Assembly: GCA_001598975.1 (NCBI GenBank)
Contig: BBXU01000093.1
Location: 1 to 52,029, forward strand
DNA: 52,029 nucleotides
DNA from: Parachlorella kessleri
Lineage: Eukaryota; Chlorophyta; Trebouxiophyceae; Chlorellales; Chlorellaceae
Direction: 5' to 3'
Part shown: positions 23,101 to 35,000 of the stretch, one piece after another
How positions within the stretch are numbered: the first letter of the stretch is position 1
How the letters are laid out: every line of letters starts with the position of its first letter
Position numbers and translations under genes: made by a program
The notes under the pieces: model-generated
What the model saw: the letters and a program-made list of their open reading frames with translations, nothing else
What the model was told of the DNA's origin: nothing
Databases searched by the model: none

Positions 23101-26100
23101 AATTGGCTCCCTCAAAACCTCAGCCATGGGTGTGGGCAGGGGTCAAACTTGTGTGATGGGTAGTGGCTCTGCCTGTGCTATCAGGAGTATCTGGTGGTTC
23201 GCCTATCACCTGCCTGGGTTATTTGTTGTACGGTTTGCAGGGCACTTATGCACCTGCCTTTGGGTAAAGCAGCCCAACCGGCACCAGCCAGTGAGGAGTC
23301 TGGTTCGAGCGGCATGGCTGGCCTGACAGATAGGCTGTCGGGACTTGCGGGACGCTTCAATGGAAGATACGGAGGCTCCCTTGACGACCTGACAAGTTGG
23401 CTGTGGGGACTTGAGGAGGACTTAAAAGGCGCACAAGGAGGCGCCCTTGAACCGTGAGTGATCCTACATGGACAATGCAAAGCGTTTTATGGACATGAAC
23501 CTCTCTCCCATGCATTGTAGCAGCGTGAACTGTTGTTTAAGACGTCCCCGCCTCTTCTCTTCTTCCCTGCTCGTGCCCCTACTACCTAACGCTGCCGGCA
23601 CCGTCAACGATGCTGTTTACTCATGCTGTCACGTCCACCCCTTCTCAATTTGGCAACAGTGCTAAAGGTATCGGTCCTGCTTGCCTCCTCCTTCCTCGTG
23701 TGCGATTATCACGGCTTGTAATGCGAACTACTACCTAGCGGTCCTGGCAGATAGTAAGGTGGCCATGCCTTGCTGTCCAACCCATATCTGCTGTGCTGCA
23801 GGGTGGACATGTACTTGGAATTGCGTTCACAAGAGCACTGGAGTGGATTAGTGCGCGGGCTCCTGAACAGGTTGGCGCCCGCGCTTGAAGTTCCCTTATA
23901 TATCATATCTGAGTGCGCAAGCATGGCCGCGTAGAGTGTGAATTTCACAGTGGTTTCCTAAAGCTTGGACTGGTGTGCTGTGGAGTGCAGCCTGCGGCGC
24001 GGCACAAGGACTCTTGGCATGTTGCTTTCGTCTGCAGGTATTGTGCAGCCGATCAGTGATGTAGAACAATGGCTTGTGCGATGAGTGCAGGGTTCGGCGG
24101 GAGGTGGAAGGAGGGAGGGCTGCCCATGCCGAAGTTCTCGTCCAAAAGGCAGCTGCTCTGCTGCGGGTGGGTCTACCCTGGGAAAGCAAGGTTGGGGAGA
24201 AGGTCTTTGCGCAGTCAAGGCGGGCTGGTTGGTCCTTGCACCAGCATGTCAATTCGTTGCTTTGCATGGGCTGCCAGAGCGATGCTTTCGGTCCTTGGAA
24301 GCAGAGAGGCACAGTGGATTGCAATGCAGTCTAGGTGCGCATGCTGAGGCGTTGCGCTGCAGCCGTCAGTTGCTTAGCCGACAGCATCACATGCAGACTT
24401 CCTCGTCCTGCTGCAAACCTACTCGTTCTTGTGTCGTTGAGCACTTCGCTTCAGTCGACCGTGCAGGAGCCCGTCCTGGTTACTCTCACTGTCCGTCCCC
24501 CGTTTTGGGAGGAGTTGGGCGGCGCCGCGGTGCTCGACGCTGCAGTGCGCAGCAACGCTGCGGAGGTCGTTGGTCAGCTGGCGCAAACGTTGGCTGGCGG
24601 CCCATATGGGCAAGCGGAGCCTTGGGGACTCAAGCTGCTGCAGTGCTACCTGGGAGCTGGAAGGCTGGAAGCGGCTATCAAGCTGGTGAGCCGGCAAGCC
24701 TATGGGGTCGTGAAGAGACCACTTTGATTGACCAGAGTGTCGGCGTGCAGTGCTGTAATGTCATGTGGCTGCATTATGCATATCATGCATCACAACATCG
24801 CTGTAGGGTAGCAAGGACGGAGGGTGCTTGCAGGTCCTGCATCAGCCTTGAAGTTGACGCCTGTTGGTTACCCTTTTCCAATTGACTGCTTGGTTGATGT
24901 TCCTTACTCTGTCTGTGCAATGTGTCACCGACGACAGGTGTGCGGCCCTATTAAGTGCAACCTGAGGCAAACCCTCAGGATTCTCCTTGCTATTACACTA
25001 GGTCCACAGCCACCTACCCTCTGCTTGCGCTACTTACCACCAATACCAGACAAGGTGGGCCCCGCCAGCCTGACGTAACGGGGGACGATGGGGCCTTGTG
25101 CCAACTGGCAATGCTTCGCCTGTCGCCTGCAGGTCGAGTTGGATGCAGCAGGCAGCCTCAGGCAGGAGACCCAGCTCTGCTGGAGCTCGCTTGCGGTGTG
25201 GGAGATGCTTGGTGATGCTTGTGCGCTTGGCGTGATGCCAGGGCAGGACCCTGCCTTGCTGGCTCGGCTGCACGAAACACTCCAAGGTCTGCCTGCTGCC
25301 AGGTATGTGCTTGCAGGGGATGGATTGTGATGTGTGTCACACCCTGCAGTTGCACAGCCGACACTTGAGGAGTTCACGGCATGGGCTGATGAGCATGGCG
25401 GGCAGCTGATAGTGTACCATAAGCCGATGCCTGTCACGTCCTGCTGAGACTGTCTTATGGGGGTCTCAGTGCCCCGCTGTCTCAGAAGCTATCAGTTGGG
25501 GTGGTTCGTGCCATTGAGAAGTGGTGCTTGGCTTTTGTGATTTGTGGGCATGATACATCCTGCCTCTTTGTTTACCCCACTTGTGGTGGACTCACGGCAG
25601 CTGGGTCGGGTGTGGGTATGCGTCAGGCTAGACCAAATGGGTCTCAGTGCTTGGCCAAAGTGGGTACCTTGCCAAGAGGTGTTGCTGTTGACCACGAGGG
25701 CTATGGGGCAGGCTCAAGGCGCAAAAGATTTTGACGTGCTTAACCGAGTGTAGCAATGTGTGAAACAATAACATGTTTCTGTCTCTGGCTGCCTTGTGCA
25801 GATGTACAACCCCGGACAGGTACATGCTGTTGGCAGTCCACCGGGCATCGGAGCAAGTCCAGTTGGCCCAGGATGGTGCCAGCCTGCTGCCTGCTCTCCA
25901 CACCCACCTGGCAGCCTCCATGTGGCCTGAAGAGTGTGTGCTCATTCCCTTCGAAGCCTTGTTGGAAGCAGGTGCGCACGGTCGGTCCTCGTCATCGAAG
26001 CCGGGGCTTGCCAGCAAGATCCTGTCTGTGTTGGCCGGCTCGAGCTGCCAAGCAGCATGGCTCTTTGGTTGCCACAGAGCACCTCCATGCACACTGCTGA

Positions 26101-29100
26101 AGCCTATTACTATTGGCCCACCACTGGGCAGCAGCTGTGTGTCTGGTTTGGGGCGCAATCAGGGTGTTTACCACATGACACTACATTTCCCCTGCCCCAC
26201 ATAGGTATGACGGAGGCGGCGCTCCGACCGCTGGGAAAGCTTGCAGCGGGCGAGTTATGGCCGGCTGGGGCTAGGAAGCAGCGTGGCTTGGACGGCCAGA
26301 AGGCCCTGGCTGCGCGGCTGGGGCTTTGCTTGCTGGAGAGCAAATTTGGCGGAGTAGAAGCGGTGGTCCAGGCAAGCCATCACCATTGCTTGTGTGCCAG
26401 CTTAACTTGCCTGGGTCTCAGGGGATTGTTGCTGTCGTTCCAAGGGCCTCCCTGAGGTTCTAACTCCTTCCTCTGGGGGCCATCTGAACTTCAGGGTAGG
26501 GACGGTGAGGTGCTGTGTGTTTCTCCAGCAACCCAGCAACCATTTAGCAGCAGGAGCAGCAGAACCTTGCAGCTGTGGCATGGCCAAATGGCTGTCCTTA
26601 CTTGCTTCGGTATATGGGAAATGCCTGCTCACGATACACGCACAACCCAGAGGAACGCCGCGATCTGTGCTCAGGTGCTGGGTTCCCTGGATGCGAGCAC
26701 TGCTGGCCCTGTGGCTTGCTTCCTCACCCGGCTGCTCTTGGAGCGAGGAGAGCCGGCGACTGCCTGGCAGCTGCTGCACCGCTCCCTGGCCGCAGTCTGC
26801 AGCTGGGACACAAGTGTAGCACTGGAGGTTGTGGAAACACTGTTTCGTGGCAAGAGGTTTGAAGAGGTGGGCAAGAGAGTGAGGCTGGTGCTTGTAGAGG
26901 AACACGACTGAGCTGGGGTATCCTGCAGATCTCCGCAGCCAGCAGCTTCTCAGGCAGAGCAAAGCCTGATGTCATGATCACATGAGTATCCCCATTGTGC
27001 TTGCAGGTGGGTGATGCTTGGCGGGTGATCGCCAAGTCTGGGTTGGCCTTCAAAAGAGAGCGGCAGCGCCTGCAGCGGCTGGCAGCCCTGTCTGAAGCGA
27101 AGCGTGGGAGTTTCATAGAGGTGAGCTCGGTATGAGCCCTTTTGCTGTTCATCAGTTTGCGAGTTACAGATGCTGGCCAAAGTGGGAGGAGTGAGTAATG
27201 CATCACATCATGTTGCCCTGACACGCCGTAGGAATGTGCATCGTATACCGGCAGGCCCCATCTTTTGCAGGCATTGAGGCTCACTGCTGGCCTCTCCGAA
27301 GAGTATGAGGTTGAAGTAGTCGAGGAGGTGCTGTACAAAGGGAGAGAACTTGACATCCAGGTGACGCTGCTGTGGACTGTATGTACTGGTAACTGCTGGA
27401 TAGGACTATACATGCTGCTGCAAGATGCAGGACCAGACAGACACAGCATCGAAAGTGCTAGTGTGTACTCCATGACATGCTTGGCACATCGGGCCTTGGT
27501 TTGCTTGTGGCTTGGTCCTTCCCGTAACAGTTGACACCATGTTTTAAGAATATGTTCAGGCATCCTGTTAAATCCTTTTCTCAGCCTGCAGAGGAGGAAT
27601 TTTTTGCTGCTGCTGTCTGAGCACGATGTGGTCATGGTCTCGTACTTGCTTGCGGCTTGGCCCTAGATTCGCAAGAAGCGCTGCCTGACAAACTTTGCAG
27701 TGCTACTCTGAAAAGGGCCTCACCACCGGCATCCTCACTTCCTGCTGTGTTGCACTGCAGGTCGCTGAGCGATGCATGCAATTGTGCTCCGCTCGCCACC
27801 AGAGTGACCTTGTGGCAACTACCTACAGGCGCCTGGACGGTGCGCAGCTGGCCAGCCTTCCCCTGAAGAGTCATGTAGCCGCCCTGCGAGCCTACCTGGC
27901 CCAGATTCAGGAAGGCAGCGGCAGAGGCAGCACCGGCAGTAGTAGCAGCAATAGCAGCAGCAGCAGTAGCAATGACAGCACAAGCGCAGTCACATCCGCT
28001 TTGGAGATTGTTCAACGGGAGGCTGTGGCTTTGTGCTTCTTGAGCGACGCTGACCTAGCACGAACACTGTGCAATGCGGCCTGCCATGCAATCCGGCACA
28101 CCGACATTCAGCCGTCCAGAAGTGCACTTGTGCGCTTGTGGCTTGGCGCCAGCAAGGCAGCCGCCAGTAAAGCCTCCAGGGACAGCCTGCTGAGCGCTGC
28201 CCAGCTGGCGCTGTGGGGCCTCAAGCTGCTGCAGGAGACTGGCGCTGACAGAGCAGAGCTACAGGCTCAGCTGAGCGCAGCTGTCAGGGCGTACACAGGA
28301 CCGAGAACAAGTGGCCACCTGCGCAGTATGCTGGCCCTGTTGCCTGCCTGGGTGCCTGGCCTGCAGCCTTCGCCGGCCGACTGGGGGGCGCTGCTGTGCT
28401 TTGCGAGGGCAGATGCAGGCAGTAGCAGCGCTGTGGGTGAGGAGCTGGATCTTAGCATAGCCAAGGAGCTGCGAGGCATTTGCCAGCACTTGCGAGAGAG
28501 CCTCGGTCATGGCTGGGTGCAGAAGCTCGCCTACCGCGAAGCACAGGTGGGTGCTGTGCTGGTTTTTTACTACCATGCAGGAACTCAAAATTAGATTTGG
28601 TTTGGCTGCGTAAGTCCATGCCTGCGCGCTTCCAGAAAAGGGCGGAGCTGCACCAATTTTCAGCAAAGTCACCCTCCTCTACTTGCGGTGCAGATGGCAG
28701 CCCTTCTTGTGGGTGATACACTTGGAGACCAGGACCTCATGACGGAGGCATTTGAAGTTGTGAGCAAGAGCAGGGCCGCCGCCAAGGCAAGTTGCTTCTG
28801 TCGGTTGCACACCCTGGGAGTGTCGGCACCTGGTTTTGTTGTGCCACTGATGAGAAGTGCAATGACCAGTATGAAAAAATGCTGGAGGCTCAGCTCTTGC
28901 CCCCCAGACTGAGGGGTCTTATTCCTTGCCATATGATACGAACTGCCCAGCACTGATAACAGCGTCTGCCCATGCCACAGGAGGATGCTCCGTTGCTGAA
29001 CCAGATTTGCAGCCGCCTTCTGGAAGCCACTTTCTTCGCCGACTCCTGTGTGCCAGCAGTTGCCCCTTCAACAGTACAACCCGGCCAGGACCATGCAGCC

Positions 29101-31526
29101 CAAACCACAGAGCAGGCCGCTCAATGGAATCGTTGTGTCGAGTTGGTGGAGGTCTGGCAGTGCCAGCTGGCAGCCGTGGGTGAGAGGCCAATGCCCCTAA
29201 CAGCGAGGACAGCAGAGGCTCTGGCAGCAGTACGCATGGTGGGGCTGCATGAGCTTAAGCAAGGTGGGGTTCTCAGGATTACTGCCATGCTGCTGCTGCA
29301 GTGGTGACTCCTTCGCTAAATGAAACGAACTGTGAGATCAGACTGGTCTGTGACTTGCTCGTCGGGCTTGAGAGTTACGTAGCCGGACATCATTTAAGTA
29401 AAAAATGGTTGTCAATTCGTTGCGCATATCTGTCATGCTTGCCACTCGTCACATGCTCATAGCAAATGCCTCCTTAAACGACAAGGTAGTGCACAAGATT
29501 ATGCCTCGCTCCCACGTGTACGCATGGGTGTTGCAGGATGGAATGCCCTGAGGGACATGGCTGACAACTGGCAGCAGCCACCCAGCTCCCGCACTCTGCT
29601 GCTGGTGCTTCAAGGGCTCACCAGCCTCCTCTCAGAAGCAACCGAGGCATATGCCTCAGAAGACACCACCAGCGGCGCCTACTCGCTCCTGGAACCCTTA
29701 GCGGAGGCCAGCAGCCGCGTTGCAGCCGACCTTCTGGCAGACACTGCGGGCACACCCAGCAGCGCCGGTTCTCAGCCGGCCACGCCACCCAGCCATGTGC
29801 TTGCCAGCAGTGCTGCAGCGCCCGGCCGGTGGCCTCCCCTGGATATCGAGATGGTCATTGCGACCCTGGGGTTGCTGATGGCATGCCACAGAGCCACGGA
29901 GTCGTGCCCTGGGGCTGCCCTGGGCCAGTCGCAGCTGCCCGCAGGAGTCCAGGCTCTTATGCACAGCCTGTGTGCCTCTCAGCAGCCAGTGACCCACGCT
30001 GTGGGCTGCCGGCTTCTGGAGGCTTTGTGGTGTGACAATGCATTGCAAGACTGGGCAGACAGCAGCTTCCAGCTGGAAGGGCACAGCGAGGAGGGGCTGG
30101 TCGCAGCCTTAGAGGAGTATGCGTACCAGGAGGTTATTTCAATGCCGATTGTGGTCCAACCGCGGCTGGGCGGGCCGCAGCTTGAGAGGCTCGAGAGTCT
30201 AACAGGTGCTGTATGCCTGGAGCCTTGGCTGTCCTACAGATTACCAAGTGGAAATCGCCATCCAACGCTCTCTGCCTGCCACTCTCTCAAAACCTGCTTC
30301 CACGCCTTGGCGTGTGGACTCCCAGCCAGAGTGTTGGTTCCATGCCTCACTCATAAAGGTACCCTGCTGTAGCACATGCCCCACAGGTGCCCCTTCTAAC
30401 CCAAGACTGATTGCCTGTTGCAGCGTCAGGGAAGCAGGCAGAGCAGGCGGCCTTGGGCGCGGTTGCAGGCCCAGCCTACACAGAAGCTGCCAAGCTGCGG
30501 GAGGAACGGCTGTCAGGTAGGGGACTGTGGATTCGTTGCCCACTGTGGGCAAGCAAGGGCGGATGTTACACCCGCTTCTGGTGCAAGTCCGGGGCTCCCC
30601 ATCAGCGCACTTCAACGCCTCCGCTACAGCTTTGTCCATGGGCGCCAGCGCTTTTCCATCTATCTGATTCGTAAGCCCTGGCAGGATGCAGGGCTGCTTC
30701 CCCAAAGGTTTGCATGTCACATCTGTGTGCTTTATGCTGCCTGTTGTGTCTCTCTATCAGCTTCTAATGATGTTGGTGCTTACCAACAGCCCTGCTGGCT
30801 GGGACCTGTGCAGATGTGAGGAATGCAACCACAATGGAGGATATCAAACAACACCTGCTGGCCTATGGTTGGATGTCACAGGTATGGGGCCTCTTACTGG
30901 TGCGGCTTCCTATCCAGAGGTCCTGTGACCTCGAACTGGCAGCGTCATGGCTTCACTCTCCAATTGTCCTGTACCTTTGCATAATTTAGGTGTGCAGTCA
31001 TTCCCAGTCGCCACCCCCTCGCACGTGAACATATTGTTTCCTGCCGAGGGTAAATGCATCTCACTCCTGGTAGCATCAGGGTGGCTCTTTTGCTTGGGGT
31101 TGCAATGTATGTTGTAAATCACCGCATGGGAGGTCCTGAATTGCTAACTTCCTTCGATTATGCCTGCAGGGGGGCAAGGGCCGCAGCGTGTTCAGGCTGC
31201 CTGAGGCGGGCCTGCCGCCCTCCTTCCCCAAGCAGAATGTCACCCTTGACCTCAGGCAAGTTTTGCAGTAACACCTGCACGTCTGACAGGTGCACCTGCA
31301 GGCCCTATCAGCCGAGAATGGCATGGTGTCTATCACCGCTGCTGTAGATGCTGCGGCCACATGGGTGCCCATCTTGCACCTAGCCTGACCCGGGGGCATG
31401 TGCTGTGCCCGCTGCAGAGCCAGTGGGCAGCGAGCTGTTGACAAGGCGCGGTCGGCCCTGGAGCGCCTCTACCTCCACCTTGAGCAGGAGCACAGGAGGG
31501 TTCACGCAGAGCAGCAGGCTAGGTAG
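20108..31526 (+). CDS. large helical-repeat (alpha-solenoid) protein of unknown function, + copy of an inverted pair
   Basis: Twenty-four exons: 20333 (or 20108)-20776, 20995-21117, 21396-21518, 21849-21953, 22205-22304, 22758-22983, 23241-23453, 23802-23870, 24091-24166, 24467-24685, 25133-25302, 25802-25971, 26205-26371, 26675-26866, 27007-27120, 27271-27360, 27761-28546, 28694-28786, 28981-29263, 29537-30205, 30424-30516, 30814-30881, 31170-31255, 31418-31526. All phases agree; 1595 aa from the Met at 20333. The family is not recognised. The product is Ala/Leu-rich, with many amphipathic helical hairpins resembling TPR/PPR-type solenoids, a Ser run in exon 17 and a conserved C-terminus (LPEAGLP...VTLDLR, then AVDKARSALER). 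Comparison with the - copy fixes most exon borders. The homologous reading frame extends upstream to an Arg-rich presequence-like start at 20108, but a TAG at 20228-20230 interrupts it. A 105-nt intron 20147-20251 (GT..CTACAG) would remove the stop in frame. Introns 3, 13, 18 and 23 start with GC. Confidence 0.72.
20108..31526 (+). repeat. left arm of an 11-kb inverted segmental duplication
   Basis: This interval matches 40921-51778 on the opposite strand exon by exon. Eleven or more exons have exactly the same length in both arms (for example 123, 123, 100, 76, 219, 192, 90, 93, 283, 93, 68 and 86 nt). Parts of introns are also alike, such as the last 90 bp before 30814 versus 42145 (TGCTGGCTGGGACCTGTGCA) and the end of the last intron. 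Arms are separated by 9.4 kb. Confidence 0.85.
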
Positions 31527-31623
31527 CTTGGTATGAAGCGAGCTTTGCAAGAGAGGCTGTGCACTGGGTGTGCCCTTTGGTGGCGGCCACGGCAGCCATT
31601 ATTGATGCTGGTGGCAGCCATAC

Positions 31624-31628
31624 TTACA
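31624..31628 (-). promoter_or_regulatory. candidate polyadenylation signal (TGTAA) of the helicase gene
   Basis: TTACA on the + strand, about 430 nt after the helicase stop; it lies inside the presumed 3' UTR of the + gene. Confidence 0.3.
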
Positions 31629-32016
31629 TTATACGAACGAGGAGAGGCAGGGGTGACTTGTACTGACAGCGCTGGTTGCAGTCTTGTTCTGGGGCTTCCC
31701 TGCCAACCGATCTTCAGGTAGTGCAGGGTTTGGGGCGTTGGTTCTGCTGCATGAAGATGTTGGAACATGTGAGAGGCACTGCACCCAAAGGTGTGTTCCC
31801 AACCCTGCTTGGCATGTGCCAGTGTCGAGAGGAACTGGACTCTGAATTGCTCCTCTGCCGCAACGATGCTGCAATCCCTGCGCACAGCTCTGCCATGCTT
31901 CACAGCCGGTAGCCAAGCACCAGGTCATGTATCCATACATGTTCCATTTCATTGTTCAAATTTGCCCAACTTAGCCTGAGGGGTTAACAGGTGCGCCAGT
32001 GAGGTGGAAGTGGCCC

Positions 32017-32021
32017 TGTAA
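32017..32021 (+). promoter_or_regulatory. candidate polyadenylation signal (TGTAA) of the + helical-repeat gene
   Basis: First + strand TGTAA seen after the stop at 31526, 490 nt downstream and only 34 bp from the helicase stop codon. Confidence 0.3.
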
Positions 32022-32054
32022 CACTCATAGTCACCCAGGCCCTCCTACTGCCGC

Positions 32055-35000
32055 TCAAAGCTGCATGTGTGGGGTTTGCAGCTCAAATGCGTACGTCAGG
32101 GCCTTTTCATGGGGAAAGGGCTCGTCCAAGTGCCCCCGCTTGGGCTGGTAGCCAGGGAACTGGGCGGCGTCAAATGGCTCGATGGCGGCTATGTAGAAGA
32201 AGGACTCTCGTGCAGCCGCCTCAACTGCCCACCGCTGGTACTGGTCGTTGCACAGAGTTACCAGCACCTGCAGCCATAGCAGCGGGCCATCAGTGGTCCC
32301 GGGCCAAGCAACGTTGGACAGCAGTTACTTACAGGTGCACCGAGTAGAGGCTTTGTAGCTACCAGTTTCTTCACTTCATTCATCCAGCCCTGTCAGGTCA
32401 TGTCTCTAATCCCCTGCTACCCCTACCAGCCACCCAAGGAACGGGGCAGCTGCACTACTGAACACCTATTTCCCAGGCAAAGGAGATCCCACAGCTGAAG
32501 CAGCGGGGACCACACAGCAGCATCCACTCGCTGCAACAGAACCAGGATCAGTCGTACATACATGCACCGCAGGCTGCCTCCTACCCCATATAGAACTGGC
32601 ATGGAAATCGCACCTGTGCCCGGAAGCCCAGCCTCAGCATTGCCGCTGCTGCCGAGGCCAGGAAGGCGGCCATGAGACGCTTGTGCACCTCCACATCTTC
32701 GTCCCTCCCAGTGAATGGGAACTGCCAGACTAGGTGCGTGGAATGTTCCAAGGGCCACAAGTCGCAGGGCCGACCGTAGCTGAGGCCGCTGCCGTAGCTG
32801 CTGCCATAGCTGCTGCTGCTGCTGGGGGTGTGGCGCAGGCGTGCAGGCGGGGTAGGGCACAGCATGGCCTGGAGACAGCGCAGAGACCAGGCAGTGATGA
32901 GGTGAACAGCCTGGCCGGTGCATGCGACAGCGCCTGCAATGACGTAATTGCCAGACTGGCAGGCTGCACATCCCTGGGTTTGAGTAGTGAGCTTGTACTT
33001 AGTATTCCAGCCGCGACATCGCTGTCGGACGTCAACATGCCAATTGAGGGATGTTGAGAAGGACAGTCACGGACCTCTAACTGGGCTTTCATGCTTTCAC
33101 CAAACAGCAGTTTGGGTATTACAGGTGCCCAAAACACCTACCTTGCTGGAGGGTGTGTGATAGCTGTGCAGCTGTGTTGCATCCAACTGCGCCAGCACCG
33201 GGGTTCCAGCATTGCTTAGAGCTTCTAACCTCGCCTCGACACCAGGGTAGGTCTCAAGAAGCTTATTGAGGCTCAGCTTGACTGACGCCATCACCCTGCA
33301 CGTGTCAAGCATCCGGAAATCACAGGAAGTTACACTTCGGCCTGGGTGTAACGGTGGCAATACCAACATAACAACAGAAATCCTCATCAAGCCCAGCAGA
33401 GGCATGCAAGGACCGCCACGAACCAGCACAACCAGCCACAGCCCTGTGTTGGACTGCAGACAACAGCAGCGCTCGTGTACAGAGCATCGAACCAGCTCCT
33501 CAACAGCCCTCAGGGTCATTCATACCTGGCCAGCGACTTGCATGCAAGAGCCTCGGAGAAGGCTAAGTCACCATCCCCCAGCACTAGCACGCTGTCGCCT
33601 GGGCCAAAGTCCAGCAAGTGCAGCCGTCCCTGGTTGGCGCCGCCGCTGCTGTCGCTGCGCTGCGCACGCTGCTCCGCCAGCTGCCCTGTGGGCCAGCCAA
33701 AGCCTAGCGGCCGCAGCGCTAACTCGGCGATGCTGGAATCCAGCGCCGGCTCCTGCGCCTCATGACTAAACCTACACGAGGCGCCCCGGTCGCAACCTCC
33801 CTTGCTGAAGAATCGACACAGCGGCCGCTGGCGCTGCTTTTGCCCCTGCTGAGGCCAGTCTCCCAGCACGCTGCCTGCTGCGCTGAGCAGGCTCCCACCG
33901 TTGCTGCTAAGACTGCTGGAGCGGCTCATGCTCGCCGCCTCAATGTCTGAGGGGCTGAGGTCCTTCAGAAGCAGCAGCTGCTGCAAGGTGCTCACATCCT
34001 GCACACCACATCAGTCGGCGGCCCCTTTTTGTATTGGCCGTATGCCGGATGAACTGCGAGTCAGGCATGTACAGCTGAGATGAGGCTCCCGCGCCGCTGT
34101 ACTGCAATCGCCTGCGCAAAACAGAGACCGTCCCCCGTGTTTCTTGTGGTCCACAAGAAACACCCACGCCTGGACAAGTGTGACAGTAGTCCACCTAGCG
34201 AGACCCATTCAAGCGACTTGCCTGTGGTTCATATAGCCGCTCAAGGCCCATCCATGACGCAACACAGAGTGCCGCGCTGCCCAACTTGCTCCCAGCCTCC
34301 TCTTTCTTCTCATCCTCTCCTGGCCGCCTCTGAAGCCCTCCCGCCGCTGCTGCCGTGCCTGCTGCTGCTGCTGCTGCTGCTGCTGCAGGACCTGCCAGTG
34401 CTTGCCTGCCTGCTGCGGCTGCTGGGCCAGGCGGCTTGCATTGATGGCGGGGCAGGCAGGCATCAAAGTAGCGTGGCGGCCCGAGGCTGTGCTGAAGAAA
34501 GTCGGGGCCAAACTTGTGGGCCACACCAAGGATGACCTGCGGGGCGTTTCCCACATGTCACCAAGGGCCAAGTGTCTCTGCGGGGCATTCCATCAACATT
34601 AGACTGCCCAAACCCCATACAGTTCCACCAGCGAAAGGAGACAGGCAGATGGCAACAGGCGCATCCTTCCAGTGAAGCAGTGAGCCTCGCTCCTGCCAAG
34701 TTCGACGTGCAGCACAACAAACAAGAGTGACTGCCTGCCACTGCAGATCGCTCTTTCTTGCCTGCACCAGCTCGGCAGCAGCCTGTAGCGAGGAGTGGAT
34801 CAGCGCATGCCGCGCACACCAAGCCCTCTCCTCCTCGGCTCCTGGCTGCCCCTCCCCGCTGCTCCCTTCGCTGCTACTACTGCTCTCATCCGAGCTGCTA
34901 CGCTGCCGGCCAGCCAGGCCTTCCCAGCTGCTGCTGCTGTTGCTGATGCCGCTGAGGGCGCCCTCCACCGCTTGGCCTGCACGGCCCCCAAGCTGCTGCA

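Larger units (their letters stand above)
31527..32054. other. convergent intergenic region with probably overlapping 3' UTRs
   Basis: 528 bp between the stops of the + helical-repeat gene and the - helicase gene. Nearest TGTAA signals: + strand 32017-32021, - strand 31628-31624. If both are used, the two transcripts overlap antisense by about 400 nt. No gene is seen here. Confidence 0.5.

Noticed and set aside
24167..24466. Continuation of exon 9 into the following ORF (also open on parts of the - copy)
   Set aside because: In-frame stops occur in both copies and similarity between copies ends at the donor 24166/47819, so this is intron.
25369..25443. Open stretch PTLEEFTAWADEHGG in intron 11 of the + copy
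   Set aside because: No splice pair fits the phases on both sides, exon 11 joins exon 12 cleanly, and the - copy lacks the region so there is no comparison to support it.
27940..27975. Repeat array (possible CRISPR-like or satellite) in exon 17 of the + copy
   Set aside because: It is an AGC codon run encoding serines, variable between the two copies. No CRISPR array is present, as expected for a nuclear genome.
30554..30670. An extra exon between exons 21 and 22 of the + helical-repeat gene (LPISALQRLRYSF)
   Set aside because: It would need an intron of only 37 nt with an AAG acceptor, while exon 21 joins exon 22 directly in phase in both copies. Left as intron.
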